IMG/VR virus record: IMGVR_UViG_3300035698_020241
Location: 1 to 64,000 of that record
Source of the DNA: a virus
Strand: one strand, 5' to 3'
Length of the DNA: 64,000 bases
Positions within the stretch are counted from its first letter, which is position 1. Every line of letters starts with the position of its first letter. Below the pieces are notes generated by a model. That model was not told the origin of the DNA and made no database searches. It worked only from the letters and a program-made list of their open reading frames with translations. Below are positions 16,813 to 25,460 of the stretch, one piece after another. A program made the position numbers and the translations under genes.

Positions 16813-17670
16813 ATGAAAAATTTAGAACCGATAAAAATATCGGCTATTAATTTACCAGATGCATGGTTTCAAACCCTTTATACATGTGTTGATGTTGGTA
16901 AAAAATTTATGATTGATAGAGGGTCTTATGCTGGACAGGAAAGGTTAGAATTTGATTTTATAGAAATTGATATTGAGTATCCTGGTCAAGAACCATTGAT
17001 ACCTCAAGTACCTGAACATCATAACTTTCCGAATCCTGTGGATGACGATTACTTGGCTAACTATATACCATATCTTCTCACAGGTGATGAAAAAGAAGGA
17101 GAAGCTTATACATACGGACAAAGATTGAATAAGTTTTTAGTTCCTGAGAGTGTTATGTATTACAGGAGAAATAAAGCTTATCTGAAAGAAGGTATGTTAA
17201 AAATAATTGTATCGGAAGATGAGATTTGGGAAAATACAGATATACTATATAAAGCTAGAAATAGTAACTGGTATTTGAATCAAGTTGAATTAATGATATG
17301 GACTTATAAAAAATATGGTGAGAGAAATAACCAAATGATATTACAAATTGGTATGGGCTCTGACCTATTACTACAGGATCCGCCTTGTCTCAGGCATATT
17401 GATACCAGAGTACAAAACGGAAAATTACATTTTTTTCCATATTTTAGATCATGGGATTTATTCAATGGATTCTCAGCAAACCTTGCGGCAATTGAGACTT
17501 TAAAACAATACTGTGCAGACAGAATAGGTGTAGAAAATGGAAGTATAATAGCAACAAGTAAAGGATTACACATCTACGATCATGTATGGGAAATTTCAGA
17601 GTCGTTAAGAGGTAAATCAATTCACGAATGGCGTGAAGAAACCATGGCCGTTCAGAAAGGTATAAAGTAG
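16813..17670 (+). CDS. thyA: Thymidylate synthase family protein (archaeal-like ThyA)
   Basis: The 285-residue protein keeps the ThyA catalytic core: QDPPCLRHIDTR with the nucleophile Cys, followed by FFPYFRSWDLFNGFSANLAA and, near the end, KGLHIYDHVWEI (nucleotide-binding H-x-Y). The N-terminal part is divergent, as in archaeal-type enzymes. The reaction is dUMP to dTMP with methylene-tetrahydrofolate. A dCMP/dUMP hydroxymethylase is possible, since the same fold makes modified phage bases. With the ribonucleotide reductase on the other arm it would supply dNTPs. The stop overlaps the next GTG start. Confidence 0.78.
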   Translation: MKNLEPIKISAINLPDAWFQTLYTCVDVGKKFMIDRGSYAGQERLEFDFIEIDIEYPGQEPLIPQVPEHHNFPNPVDDDYLANYIPYLLTGDEKEGEAYTYGQRLNKFLVPESVMYYRRNKAYLKEGMLKIIVSEDEIWENTDILYKARNSNWYLNQVELMIWTYKKYGERNNQMILQIGMGSDLLLQDPPCLRHIDTRVQNGKLHFFPYFRSWDLFNGFSANLAAIETLKQYCADRIGVENGSIIATSKGLHIYDHVWEISESLRGKSIHEWREETMAVQKGIK

Positions 17671-17930
17671 TGGAAAAGAGAGACGAAATACCAGATATTG
17701 TAACACAAGATAGATCAGATATTTGTGATATAATAAGTGAAATGTTGGATAATCCTGATAAACATGGTATATATCAAACCACAATAGCTTATAATAAACT
17801 TGAAGATTTAATGCGTGACATTAGAAAAGAAACTATTGAATGGTTATTTAATGAAATTTGTGAGTTTAATTTTTCCGATGTTATAGAAAAGTCTCAAGCT
17901 GAACTCAATCCTGAATGGAAAGGAAAGTAA
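17670..17930 (+). CDS. Hypothetical protein
   Basis: An 86-residue acidic, helical protein (SDICDIISEMLDNPDKHG and following) starting with GTG on the stop of thymidylate synthase. No recognised domain. Its stop overlaps the next ATG (TAATG). Confidence 0.6.
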   Translation: MEKRDEIPDIVTQDRSDICDIISEMLDNPDKHGIYQTTIAYNKLEDLMRDIRKETIEWLFNEICEFNFSDVIEKSQAELNPEWKGK

Positions 17931-18442
17931 TGAAAAAAGAACTTGAAATGAAGTTAGTGGAAAAATATCCAAAATTGTTCAAACATTATGGTAAAAGTCC
18001 TCAAGAAACATGTATGGCTTGGGGTTGTGAACATGGTGATGGATGGTATAATATACTTGATGAATTATGTGAAAAGTTGTCTCAACTAAAATTTCATAAA
18101 ACTCTTGTAGAATGTACAAGAGTTCCCAGAAATCCCTTATGTGAATGGTTATTTAATAGATCGCCTTCATGGAATATACTTGATAAGTTATTCTTAAAAG
18201 AAATATATAATACTATTCATGTTGAAGGTATTACATTTGATCAAATTAAAGAAAAATTTGGAACTCTTAGAATTTATACAAATGGATGCCCAGAAGTAAT
18301 ATATACGGAATCAAATAATTATATCCAAGAAGCCGAATCAAAATCAGAGACAACTTGTGAACAATGTGGAGAAATAGGAACTTTAAAAGTTACTGGTTGG
18401 CATGGAGTAACATGTGATAAATGTGAAGAGAAAAAGGAATAA
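17930..18442 (+). CDS. Phage protein with C-terminal zinc ribbon, unknown function
   Basis: The 170-residue product contains IKEKFGTLRIYTNG followed by CEQCGEIG and CDKCEEKK, a combination that recurs in hypothetical proteins of many phages. The two CxxC pairs should bind zinc. ATG 17930 overlaps the upstream stop and is preferred over 17915. No enzymatic motif is visible. Confidence 0.65.
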   Translation: MKKELEMKLVEKYPKLFKHYGKSPQETCMAWGCEHGDGWYNILDELCEKLSQLKFHKTLVECTRVPRNPLCEWLFNRSPSWNILDKLFLKEIYNTIHVEGITFDQIKEKFGTLRIYTNGCPEVIYTESNNYIQEAESKSETTCEQCGEIGTLKVTGWHGVTCDKCEEKKE

Positions 18443-18450
18443 GGTAAATA

Positions 18451-18654
18451 ATGAGTGAAAAAAGGTTTAAGTACGGTAAAATTAATATAAATTCTTTAAA
18501 GAAGGAAATATGTGGTTACAAGGATGACTGCCAAATGTATAGGACAACTGAAAAAGATTGTATGTGTATGTGTGCATTTTGTTTACATGCAGCTAAGCTT
18601 GATGTACCTAAAATAATTAACGAATTACTAAAAAAGAAAGGATATGAAATATAA
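18451..18654 (+). CDS. Cys-rich small protein
   Basis: 67 residues with a cluster of five Cys (CQMYRTTEKDCMCMCAFC) plus one earlier Cys, suggesting a metal site. Basic N-terminus. Overlaps the next gene by one base. Not recognised. Confidence 0.6.
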   Translation: MSEKRFKYGKININSLKKEICGYKDDCQMYRTTEKDCMCMCAFCLHAAKLDVPKIINELLKKKGYEI

Positions 18655-19025
18655 TGTTTGATGATATGATAGAAAAAGAAGAAGATTTAAAAATGCCAGA
18701 GGTAACACAAGAATATGATAAACTAAAAAAAGGTGGAGGTCCAAGAACAGGAACAGTATCAGGTCCAAGAACAGGTGCAGGAACAGGACAAAAGTACCCT
18801 AAAGCAACGACTATTATAGGTAGTGGCCCTAATGTATATCCATGTAATATTCCTGATTGTAGATATTACAGTAAGTGGACAATTGATCATCCAGCTAATT
18901 TTGGTATTGCAAGAAAAGGAAGCGGACTTGGAAATGGCTCTATAACACCAGATAATGGTTTGAATCCTGAGTGGTGTATGGCTTGTGAAGATTTCGAAGG
19001 AGTTACTGTAAGGAGAAAAAAATAA
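18654..19025 (+). CDS. Hypothetical protein with Gly/Pro linker and Cys motifs
   Basis: 123 residues: an acidic N-terminus, a repetitive linker (GGPRTGTVSGPRTGAGTG) and a C-terminal domain with YPCNIPDCRYY and PEWCMACEDF, four Cys that could bind zinc. It starts on the stop of the previous gene and ends on the start of uvsX, so it is co-translated with the recombinase. A role as a UvsX partner is possible only by position. Confidence 0.6.
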   Translation: MFDDMIEKEEDLKMPEVTQEYDKLKKGGGPRTGTVSGPRTGAGTGQKYPKATTIIGSGPNVYPCNIPDCRYYSKWTIDHPANFGIARKGSGLGNGSITPDNGLNPEWCMACEDFEGVTVRRKK

Positions 19026-20218
19026 TGGGATTATTAGAATTACAACACAGATTAGAAAAAGTGAAAGGTACTCATGTAAGTATACTATCACAATCGGAGA
19101 TAGCCTCTACTAAAGAGTGGATGCCAACGCCGGCGTTAGATTTAAACCGCATATTATCAGGGTCACTATTCAAAGGACTTCCAAGTAAAACCTTTACTCT
19201 ATTTATAGGACCCGAAGCTACTGGAAAAAGTAGTTTCATGTGTTTGTGTTTATCAGAAGCCCAGAAACAAGGATATACCCCTGTGGTTATTGACACAGAG
19301 GGTGCATGGACTTCTGACTTTGTGACCAGATGGAACCTTAACCCTGATAATATGCTTTATATATACACACCATGGATTGATAAAGTAATATCAACACTTG
19401 GTGAGATAATACAATCAGGAGAAGAAAAAATTGCTATTGTTCTTGATAGTATTGGTGGTCTTGAAAGATATAAAGTAATGACTGATATTATCGGTAAAGA
19501 CGGAGCAGTTGCAAATGCGGCAAAAGCTGACCAAGGACAACTTCAAAAAGAGATCAAAAGAATGTTGAAGATGTTAGTGAATATATGTAAGGCTCAAGGA
19601 AGTATAGCAATGGGTGCAGGACATTATTATGGTAATCCTACTGGATATGGTGATCCTGATCAAATAGGTGGTGGAAAATATATAAGACTGGCAGCTGATA
19701 CTATAGTGTCTCTTAAAAGATCAAAACTATTTGAAAATCCAAATGCATCAGGTCCTGCAAGAGGTGATGTAATAGGAAGTTTAGTTAAGGCGTGTACTTT
19801 AAAAAATAGATATTATCCTCCATTTGAAGAAGCAATAGTTGAAATAAACTATAAGGATGGTATAAACAAATATGCAGGTATTATGGAATTACTTGTAAAG
19901 GCTAATATAGTTTCATTAGGTGGCGGTGGTTGGTATGATATTGGTGGACAAAAATATCAAGGTAAACCTAAAGCAGAAGCTGCTTTAAGTACTATGCCCG
20001 ATATTTTCAATAAACTTAATAAGTGGTTAGAATCAACTGGATATTCAACTGTCAATGAAAATGTAAAGGCAGCCGAGGAATTACTTGTTGAACCAAAAGA
20101 AAAAACAGGAAAACCAGAACCACCAGAAGACAGAAAGGTAAAAGAAGGCACACAACCAACTGCTATAAAGAAGAAAAAACCTGTAAAAAAAAGTACCACA
20201 AGGATAACTAAAAAATAA
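19025..20218 (+). CDS. uvsX: UvsX/RecA-family recombinase
   Basis: The 397-residue protein has Walker A GPEATGKSS (62-70), VVIDTEGAW (the E and D positions), Walker B IAIVLDSIGGL and the GAGHYYGNP region where RecA proteins carry mobile loop 2. The C-terminal 60 residues are Lys/Pro/Glu-rich and probably unstructured. It forms filaments on ssDNA and drives strand exchange, working with the gp46/47 nuclease and gp32. The gene overlaps its neighbours on both sides, indicating one operon of small genes. Confidence 0.9.
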   Translation: MGLLELQHRLEKVKGTHVSILSQSEIASTKEWMPTPALDLNRILSGSLFKGLPSKTFTLFIGPEATGKSSFMCLCLSEAQKQGYTPVVIDTEGAWTSDFVTRWNLNPDNMLYIYTPWIDKVISTLGEIIQSGEEKIAIVLDSIGGLERYKVMTDIIGKDGAVANAAKADQGQLQKEIKRMLKMLVNICKAQGSIAMGAGHYYGNPTGYGDPDQIGGGKYIRLAADTIVSLKRSKLFENPNASGPARGDVIGSLVKACTLKNRYYPPFEEAIVEINYKDGINKYAGIMELLVKANIVSLGGGGWYDIGGQKYQGKPKAEAALSTMPDIFNKLNKWLESTGYSTVNENVKAAEELLVEPKEKTGKPEPPEDRKVKEGTQPTAIKKKKPVKKSTTRITKK

Positions 20219-20457
20219 TGAAAGAAGATACAGCTAATAGAATAGCACAAAGTCTTGAAAATTTAGTGGCATCAATGAATTGTATAGAAGGTAGTATAAC
20301 ATTGTTAAATGAAAGGTTATACTCACTAGATGATATCAATAATAATATTAGTGGTATGAATTCTAATATGTACATGGTTTCTACTTATTTACAACAAAAT
20401 AATGAAACTATGGCAAAACTGATGGAAAAAATAGAAAAAAATGGAGTGTGGATATAA
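20218..20457 (+). CDS. Small coiled-coil protein
   Basis: 79 residues, strongly helical with heptad-like Leu/Ile/Met positions (ITLLNERLYSLDDINNNI and following). It begins on the stop of uvsX (TAATG). No family recognised; a multimerising accessory protein is possible. Confidence 0.6.
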   Translation: MKEDTANRIAQSLENLVASMNCIEGSITLLNERLYSLDDINNNISGMNSNMYMVSTYLQQNNETMAKLMEKIEKNGVWI

Positions 20458-20474
20458 CACAAGGGGGTGATAAT

Positions 20475-20825
20475 ATGAAGTGTGTTGAACAATGTGAGTT
20501 TCAGAAGTTTGCAGAAGGATGTTTCTACTGTTTATTTTATGATGGAATTATACTTACAGCTGATAAACCTCTTTCTATAGACAAAGGTGATAAAATTATC
20601 ATACATAGGTGTGAAAAGTGTGTAGAAGAAGAACTTATTGGTAGTAATACCACATTAGAAACTGCTAGAAAACTTAAACAATATTTAGGTACAATGGCAG
20701 ATGAATTTTATACTTTTAAAGATGAATTTGAAACAGGTCTAACAGAAATGTATAGACTTATTAAAGGTATTGAATATAATGCAGAAAATGAATCAGAAAT
20801 GAAGGAAGTAAAAGATGAAAGCTGA
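20475..20825 (+). CDS. Cys-containing hypothetical protein
   Basis: 116 residues. The N-terminal half has paired Cys (CVEQCEF, CFYC, then HRCEKCVEEE), a likely zinc site. The C-terminal half is helical and acidic. The frame is open from a GTG at 20448, but ATG 20475 has AGGGGGTGA just upstream. It overlaps the next gene by 11 bp. Confidence 0.62.
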   Translation: MKCVEQCEFQKFAEGCFYCLFYDGIILTADKPLSIDKGDKIIIHRCEKCVEEELIGSNTTLETARKLKQYLGTMADEFYTFKDEFETGLTEMYRLIKGIEYNAENESEMKEVKDES

Positions 20826-21033
20826 TGAATGGTTTAGAGTAAAAATAGTAGAAGATATGACCACAAGTAAGCTTAAAGTGGGTGACAAATTTCTTACTGG
20901 TAGTAATGTAATAGGACAGAAAGAAAATAAAAAAATAGGCGATCAAATAACCTATTTTGAAGTTATTAGTATCAATAATAATAACGTGAGGTATATAATG
21001 AAAATTGAAATATTAAAGGAGGTAAAAAGGTAA
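20815..21033 (+). CDS. Hypothetical beta-rich small protein
   Basis: 72 residues (WFRVKIVEDMTTSKLKVGDK and following), alternating hydrophobic pattern suggesting a small beta barrel. Not recognised. Confidence 0.58.
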   Translation: MKADEWFRVKIVEDMTTSKLKVGDKFLTGSNVIGQKENKKIGDQITYFEVISINNNNVRYIMKIEILKEVKR

Positions 21034-21034
21034 C

Positions 21035-21292
21035 ATGAATGAGTTAGGAGTATACAAATTTGGGTATGAAAAGAGAAATGTTAACGGAGATACCACAAAC
21101 TGGAAAATATGTATTGGCGCTTATAATATAGACGATGCACAAGAAGCATTAGTAAAAGCTGTAGGTAATGTTAACATTACAGAACGTGGTTTTGAATGCA
21201 GACTTGATCATCTTAGTGATAGACTAAGAAATAAGATTGTAGAGAATGCTCAACCTAAGAAAAAAGGACCAGGCAGACCACCAAAGAAATAA
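21035..21292 (+). CDS. Small protein with C-terminal AT-hook-like tail
   Basis: 85 residues. The body (VYKFGYEKRNVNGDTTNWK) is unrecognised, but the last 13 residues include KKKGPGRPPKK, the core of an AT-hook that binds the minor groove of AT-rich DNA. A DNA-binding role in an AT-rich genome is plausible but inferred from the tail only. GGAGG lies upstream of the ATG. Confidence 0.62.
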   Translation: MNELGVYKFGYEKRNVNGDTTNWKICIGAYNIDDAQEALVKAVGNVNITERGFECRLDHLSDRLRNKIVENAQPKKKGPGRPPKK

Positions 21293-21313
21293 AAATAAGA
21301 AAGGAAAAGTGTT

Positions 21314-22159
21314 ATGTTAATAGGCGAATACAATTTGTGTGAACACTTAAAAATTACTTTAAGTAAAAAAGGTTTCACAGTTTTAAATCTTGAAGGTAGT
21401 GATTTCCCAAGAGTTGATGGTATTATTATTGATTGGGTAACAAAAAATAATAAAAAATTTACACACCAAGCAGCTCTTGTGGATCACTATGCAAGGAAGA
21501 TACCAACATTTTTATATGATAGATTTTCAGCTCTAACATATAAAGAGTATAAGTGGCTTAGTAAATTTAAGGTAAAGTTCTATGAACCCTTAATGTTAGG
21601 TAGGAGAGGTTTTGACTATCTACCTCAATGGACCCGTATGCTCGAATATGAGGAGATACCAAACACTGAGACAATGTATAGAATTGGATATACAGGGGAA
21701 TTATCAAATGATAGGATAAAATCATTTGAGAAGTATTATAAAGAATATGCGTCCCTATATCCAAAAGATAAAGTTGTATATAGTGATGGAATATCACATA
21801 GAAAGACAGAAGAATATAGGAACTTTAATTTAAATCATAAAACATTCCATTGGAGTAATACAAGTTTTACAATACTTATAGATTCTTTGAAGAATTATAA
21901 TTCTGGGTTTTTAGACCCTCTTATATTCTCAGCTATGAAGAATGGTTGTTGTCCTTTACTACCTATTGAACATAAATATTTTCATGCTATGTTCAAAAAT
22001 TTAGTAGTAAAGGATGTTGATGATATTTCTTTCCTTTCAGGTTCATGTAAAGGAATTAGGGATGTTTTAATAGAAGAAATATACCAAAATATCAAAAACT
22101 TTTACCCTGAATTTACAATAGATTACGCTACAAGTACAATAATAGATAGTTTTAAATAG
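21314..22159 (+). CDS. Glycosyltransferase-like protein (GT-B type)
   Basis: 281 residues. The C-terminal part resembles the acceptor end of GT-B enzymes: FLDPLIFSAMKNGCCPLLPI, then H-x-x-x-x-F and LVVKDVDDI. The N-terminal half (DGIIIDWVTKNNKKFTHQAA) is divergent and no clear nucleotide-sugar motif is seen. It lies close to another sugar gene at 22651. Function is tentative. Confidence 0.5.
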   Translation: MLIGEYNLCEHLKITLSKKGFTVLNLEGSDFPRVDGIIIDWVTKNNKKFTHQAALVDHYARKIPTFLYDRFSALTYKEYKWLSKFKVKFYEPLMLGRRGFDYLPQWTRMLEYEEIPNTETMYRIGYTGELSNDRIKSFEKYYKEYASLYPKDKVVYSDGISHRKTEEYRNFNLNHKTFHWSNTSFTILIDSLKNYNSGFLDPLIFSAMKNGCCPLLPIEHKYFHAMFKNLVVKDVDDISFLSGSCKGIRDVLIEEIYQNIKNFYPEFTIDYATSTIIDSFK

Positions 22160-22164
22160 GAGAA

Positions 22165-22464
22165 ATGATGAAAGCAGATATAACGATAAATAGACAGATT
22201 ACCATAAACACAGGCAATTATAGTGCTGTTAGACCATCAGTATCGGTAACTCTTAAAGATGTTGATGCTAATAAAATGGGTGATTCTTACAAACAACTTG
22301 AAACAATAGTTGATGGTCTTTTTGCTCTTGAAATGGCAACATTATTAAAAGATCAAGATGAACTAAACGGTGTGCCTTTGAATCTTAAAAGGACCATAGA
22401 AAGCATAGAATCACATAGAGATCAAATATTTGAAAGTTTAGAGGAGGATATATTCAAAGTATGA
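22165..22464 (+). CDS. Hypothetical protein
   Basis: 99 residues, with a beta-rich N-terminus (ADITINRQITINTGNYSAVR) and a helical C-terminus (LKRTIESIESHRDQIFESL). Two ATG codons in tandem (22165 and 22168) follow AGGAG. Overlaps the next gene by ATGA. This beta-then-helix pattern recurs in small phage proteins, but I cannot name the family. Confidence 0.6.
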   Translation: MMKADITINRQITINTGNYSAVRPSVSVTLKDVDANKMGDSYKQLETIVDGLFALEMATLLKDQDELNGVPLNLKRTIESIESHRDQIFESLEEDIFKV

Positions 22465-22670
22465 TACCTGATAATATAGACAAATTAAAAGACCTACCAA
22501 ACCTGGTAGTAAATATAAAGCCGGGCAAAGCATGTTTTTTTTTGCGCATATGTCCATTAAGTAAAGGATGTATTGGAGCTATAAAAAATAGTAAACTGAG
22601 AAATAAGAAATGGCAATGTGATATAAAAGCATTGAAGGAGATGTACAAAATTGAGAGTGATTCGTTCTGA
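22461..22670 (+). CDS. Hypothetical protein
   Basis: 69 residues, basic, with Cys at FFLRICPLSKGCIGA and one further Cys. It starts by ATGA overlap and extends past the TTG start of the next gene by 20 bp. Not recognised. Confidence 0.55.
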   Translation: MIPDNIDKLKDLPNLVVNIKPGKACFFLRICPLSKGCIGAIKNSKLRNKKWQCDIKALKEMYKIESDSF

Positions 22671-23322
22671 TAAGAACCCGAAAGTATTAGTAGTAACACC
22701 TTTATTAAAAGGTCATAAAATTTCAAAAGATACAAAGAAAACAATTAAAAGAAATACAACTCCCATTGTATGGATAGCCAGTGAAGGAAATAATAATATA
22801 CCTATAAACATACAAAATGGTATCAATTTTTGGAAAAAAGAAGGTAACGAATTACCACCTTATCTTTTACCATTGGATAATGATATAATTTTAGGTCGTC
22901 ATATAATAGATAGACTTGTAAAGAAATTGGATAGGACTGGTGATGAAGTTGGATATGCATATGCATCATTTGAATATAAGGGTCATATAAATAAAAGATT
23001 CCCAGCAGTACCTTTTGAAGCACAAAATTTAGTTAATGCTAATTATATTAGTAGTAATTCTTTGATTAAGATAGGTCATTTAATTGCGGTAGGCGGTATG
23101 GTTACCGATGAGAAATACAAGCGACTTCTTGACTATTGCATGTGGTTAAGATTTCTATATTTTGGCGTGGTTGGTGTACCTTGTCCAGAGGCTTCATTTG
23201 TAGCCGTTTCATCTAAAGATGATATATCAGCAGGCACATCAGAAGATTACCAGTTGAAATATCAAAGAGTTAAAAAGGATTTTATTGAACCAATTATAGA
23301 GAAATACAGCGCCAATTCTTAG
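22651..23322 (+). CDS. GT-A family glycosyltransferase-like protein
   Basis: 223 residues with an N-terminal VLVVTPLLKG strand, then IASEGNNNIP and YLLPLDNDIILGRHII, a DxD-like metal motif of GT-A folds. It is reminiscent of GT2-type enzymes. The start is TTG with GAAGGAG ten bases upstream. It is the last rightward gene; its 3' end overlaps the convergent GIY-YIG gene by 29 bp. No membrane segment. Confidence 0.6.
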   Translation: MRVIRSDKNPKVLVVTPLLKGHKISKDTKKTIKRNTTPIVWIASEGNNNIPINIQNGINFWKKEGNELPPYLLPLDNDIILGRHIIDRLVKKLDRTGDEVGYAYASFEYKGHINKRFPAVPFEAQNLVNANYISSNSLIKIGHLIAVGGMVTDEKYKRLLDYCMWLRFLYFGVVGVPCPEASFVAVSSKDDISAGTSEDYQLKYQRVKKDFIEPIIEKYSANS

Positions 23323-24001
23323 ATTTACCATTTCTGAGCATACATTGGTAAGATATACTTCTTCGTTTGCAAAATTCTTGAATTGTTGAACTATTAACAA
23401 TGAACTTTTTACGAAGGGGAGATGTAAATTCATAATATCTTCTACCTTTTTCACTAATTTTCTTTTTTGCATCGTCAGTATGCGTTTTACCAAAGAATGG
23501 ATGATTTTTACCAGATAATTTTTTACTAATCAATTCCCTATGTTTTTCATCTTTCCACATCTTCTTAGATGCTTTACTTATTTTTCTTTTCGCATCATCT
23601 GTATGTGTTTTACCTTTCATATGGTGGTTATTTGATACTGTAAAACTTATTTTCTTTCTAACTTCCGGTCTCGTTGAAGGATTTATAAATCCTTCAGGTC
23701 TTTTATATCCCAACACACCTTCTCCACCAAATGTTAAATTATATCCACCATTTTTACAATATGTATTATAATATCTAATGTACCATTCTTCTGCTAAATC
23801 TAATTCTTCTTTGGAATTACATTCTTCTATAATTTCCCATTCAAAATTTTCCTTGCCATATTTTCTCAAAGAATTATGAAAATATGTTGATGATGTCTTA
23901 GAAAGTCTTATATGTGTAGCCTTTCTATATTCAAATTTTTGTGTTGTTTGGCCTATATAGGACTTTCCAGTTATAATATTTTTGGATTTATAAATTAACA
24001 T
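23294..24001 (-). CDS. GIY-YIG homing endonuclease with NUMOD3 repeats
   Basis: 235 residues beginning MLIYKSKNIITGKSYIGQT, with EEWYIRYYNT and GYNLTFGGEG as in the rightward copy at 15338, and NUMOD3-like KGKTHTDDAKRKISKASKK repeated twice. It is the last gene of the leftward arm and its 3' end overlaps the rightward glycosyltransferase by 29 bp. It begins 5 bp after the preceding stop. Confidence 0.87.
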   Translation of the reverse strand: MLIYKSKNIITGKSYIGQTTQKFEYRKATHIRLSKTSSTYFHNSLRKYGKENFEWEIIEECNSKEELDLAEEWYIRYYNTYCKNGGYNLTFGGEGVLGYKRPEGFINPSTRPEVRKKISFTVSNNHHMKGKTHTDDAKRKISKASKKMWKDEKHRELISKKLSGKNHPFFGKTHTDDAKKKISEKGRRYYEFTSPLRKKFIVNSSTIQEFCKRRSISYQCMLRNGKSKNWRCISL

Positions 24002-24006
24002 ATTTT

Positions 24007-24282
24007 CTACTTAGAACGCCAAACATCTTCGGTTTCACCTGTACTCCAACCCTCACCAGTGTCCCATATTTTATCCTTTTCATCACTACCGGTATCTTTC
24101 CAGCCATCATTTTTAGGTGAACTACCCCCCATTTGTTTTACAGTTTCGTCAATGATATCATCAAGGAATCCTCTTCCTGGTTCTGTTATTTCATTTTTTT
24201 CAGCATCACCATTTATTTCACCATGATTAGGTATAGGATCACTAACATCATCCTTGTCATATATATCGTCAAATATTCCCAT
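24007..24282 (-). CDS. Acidic hypothetical protein
   Basis: 91 residues, rich in Asp, Glu, Gly and Trp (GIFDDIYDKDD near the start, then DTGEGWSTGETED). Probably disordered. Good GGAAGG site upstream. Function unknown. Confidence 0.6.
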   Translation of the reverse strand: MGIFDDIYDKDDVSDPIPNHGEINGDAEKNEITEPGRGFLDDIIDETVKQMGGSSPKNDGWKDTGSDEKDKIWDTGEGWSTGETEDVWRSK

Positions 24283-24302
24283 CTTTTTCCTTCCTTTCTT
24301 TG

Positions 24303-25103
24303 TTAAGGTTTAAATAATTCACAGTAGGATTTAACACTCATACTGGTTTCAAAATTCAACATTTCCTTAGCATCTTTAATATTTGCTAAATTCCACGCTA
24401 CACCAATTCTATCACTTTTTAGATTAGATGTAAACGAACTTTTAAAGTAAGAGGCCAAAGTAGCCACAGAGACAGGAATTCCTGAACCTATATCAATAGG
24501 AGAAAATATGGTGCTTTTATTACAAAGTGCTTTGTATATAGCCCTACATACATCCACTACATTTATAAAATCTCTTACCTGAGAACCATCTCCATTTACT
24601 ATCATTGGTTCACCATTCTTTACAGCTTTGGCAAATTCTGAAACTACTGAATCTTTTGTCTCTATATAATCATTACCACCGTATACATTACAGAGTCTCA
24701 AAACTTTTATATTGGCATCTTTTCTGTTGAGTCTTTTCGCCTCAACTTCTGCCATGTACTTTGTCATAGCATAAAAATTTGCGTCGGGTTGTTTTGCTGC
24801 CTGTGATGAAGTAAATACTGTGGGTATACGATACTTGTGAGCCAAATTGAATAAATGATAACTAGCCGATATATTACTTATTACAGCTTGTTTCATATCA
24901 TCCATACAATCCTTGATACTTGATATAGCGGCTAAATGTACTATACCGTCATATCTTTTGAATTTTCTATTATCTTTAATACATTCAACATTATTACCAT
25001 CAAGTTTATCAGCAATATCCACTTTAACTTTATAGTTTTTTAAAAAGTTTTTTAAATTTTTTCCAATATATCCACGACCACCAGTAATAAGAACTCTTTT
25101 CAT
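24303..25103 (-). CDS. NAD-dependent nucleotide-sugar epimerase/dehydratase (SDR)
   Basis: 266 residues from the ATG at 25103, which has GGAGGT ten bases upstream; an earlier in-frame ATG overlaps that site. The Rossmann motif TGGRGYIG is at the start, with VHLAAISS, TSSQAA (catalytic Ser region) and YAMTK (YxxxK). These are the hallmarks of extended SDR sugar epimerases such as GalE-like enzymes. It would convert a nucleotide sugar for the transferases of the island. Substrate not predictable. Confidence 0.83.
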   Translation of the reverse strand: MKRVLITGGRGYIGKNLKNFLKNYKVKVDIADKLDGNNVECIKDNRKFKRYDGIVHLAAISSIKDCMDDMKQAVISNISASYHLFNLAHKYRIPTVFTSSQAAKQPDANFYAMTKYMAEVEAKRLNRKDANIKVLRLCNVYGGNDYIETKDSVVSEFAKAVKNGEPMIVNGDGSQVRDFINVVDVCRAIYKALCNKSTIFSPIDIGSGIPVSVATLASYFKSSFTSNLKSDRIGVAWNLANIKDAKEMLNFETSMSVKSYCELFKP

Positions 25104-25288
25104 ATTAATTTGTACCTCCATTTTTTATTTTTACAATAATTCATAATAATTTTTACATGTTTACCAGTTGTCCAATGAAGTATCGGCGCTGCCTGGGTTA
25201 TAACACAATTCTTGTTGACTACAATCCCAGCACAAAAATGAGGAGCTGTAATCTGAATAAGTCTATATTTCTTTAATATCTTTCTCAA
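25100..25288 (-). CDS. Small conserved phage protein, unknown
   Basis: 62 residues with TAPHFCAGIVVNKNCVITQA and PILHWTTGK, a pattern I recognise from small hypothetical proteins of many large phages. The N-terminus is basic. Its stop overlaps the start of the epimerase gene by ATGA. Confidence 0.65.
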   Translation of the reverse strand: MRKILKKYRLIQITAPHFCAGIVVNKNCVITQAAPILHWTTGKHVKIIMNYCKNKKWRYKLI

Positions 25289-25460
25289 TATGTCCTGTTT
25301 TCTTCGACGGCATCGCTAAAACATTTACAGTATGACTGAACACATCATCAAGATACACATCAATATGCACGTTATACTTTTCACCCTCAACTCTACGATA
25401 TTTTAAATCAATTTTTCCATGTTTTATAAACCATAAACACAACTTTTTGAAAAATTTCAT
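25263..25460 (-). CDS. Hypothetical basic protein
   Basis: 65 residues, N-terminal amphipathic and basic (FFKKLCLWFIKHGK), then a beta-rich part (YNVHIDVYLDDVFSHTVNVL). Overlaps both neighbours. Not recognised. Confidence 0.55.
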   Translation of the reverse strand: MKFFKKLCLWFIKHGKIDLKYRRVEGEKYNVHIDVYLDDVFSHTVNVLAMPSKKTGHIEKDIKEI

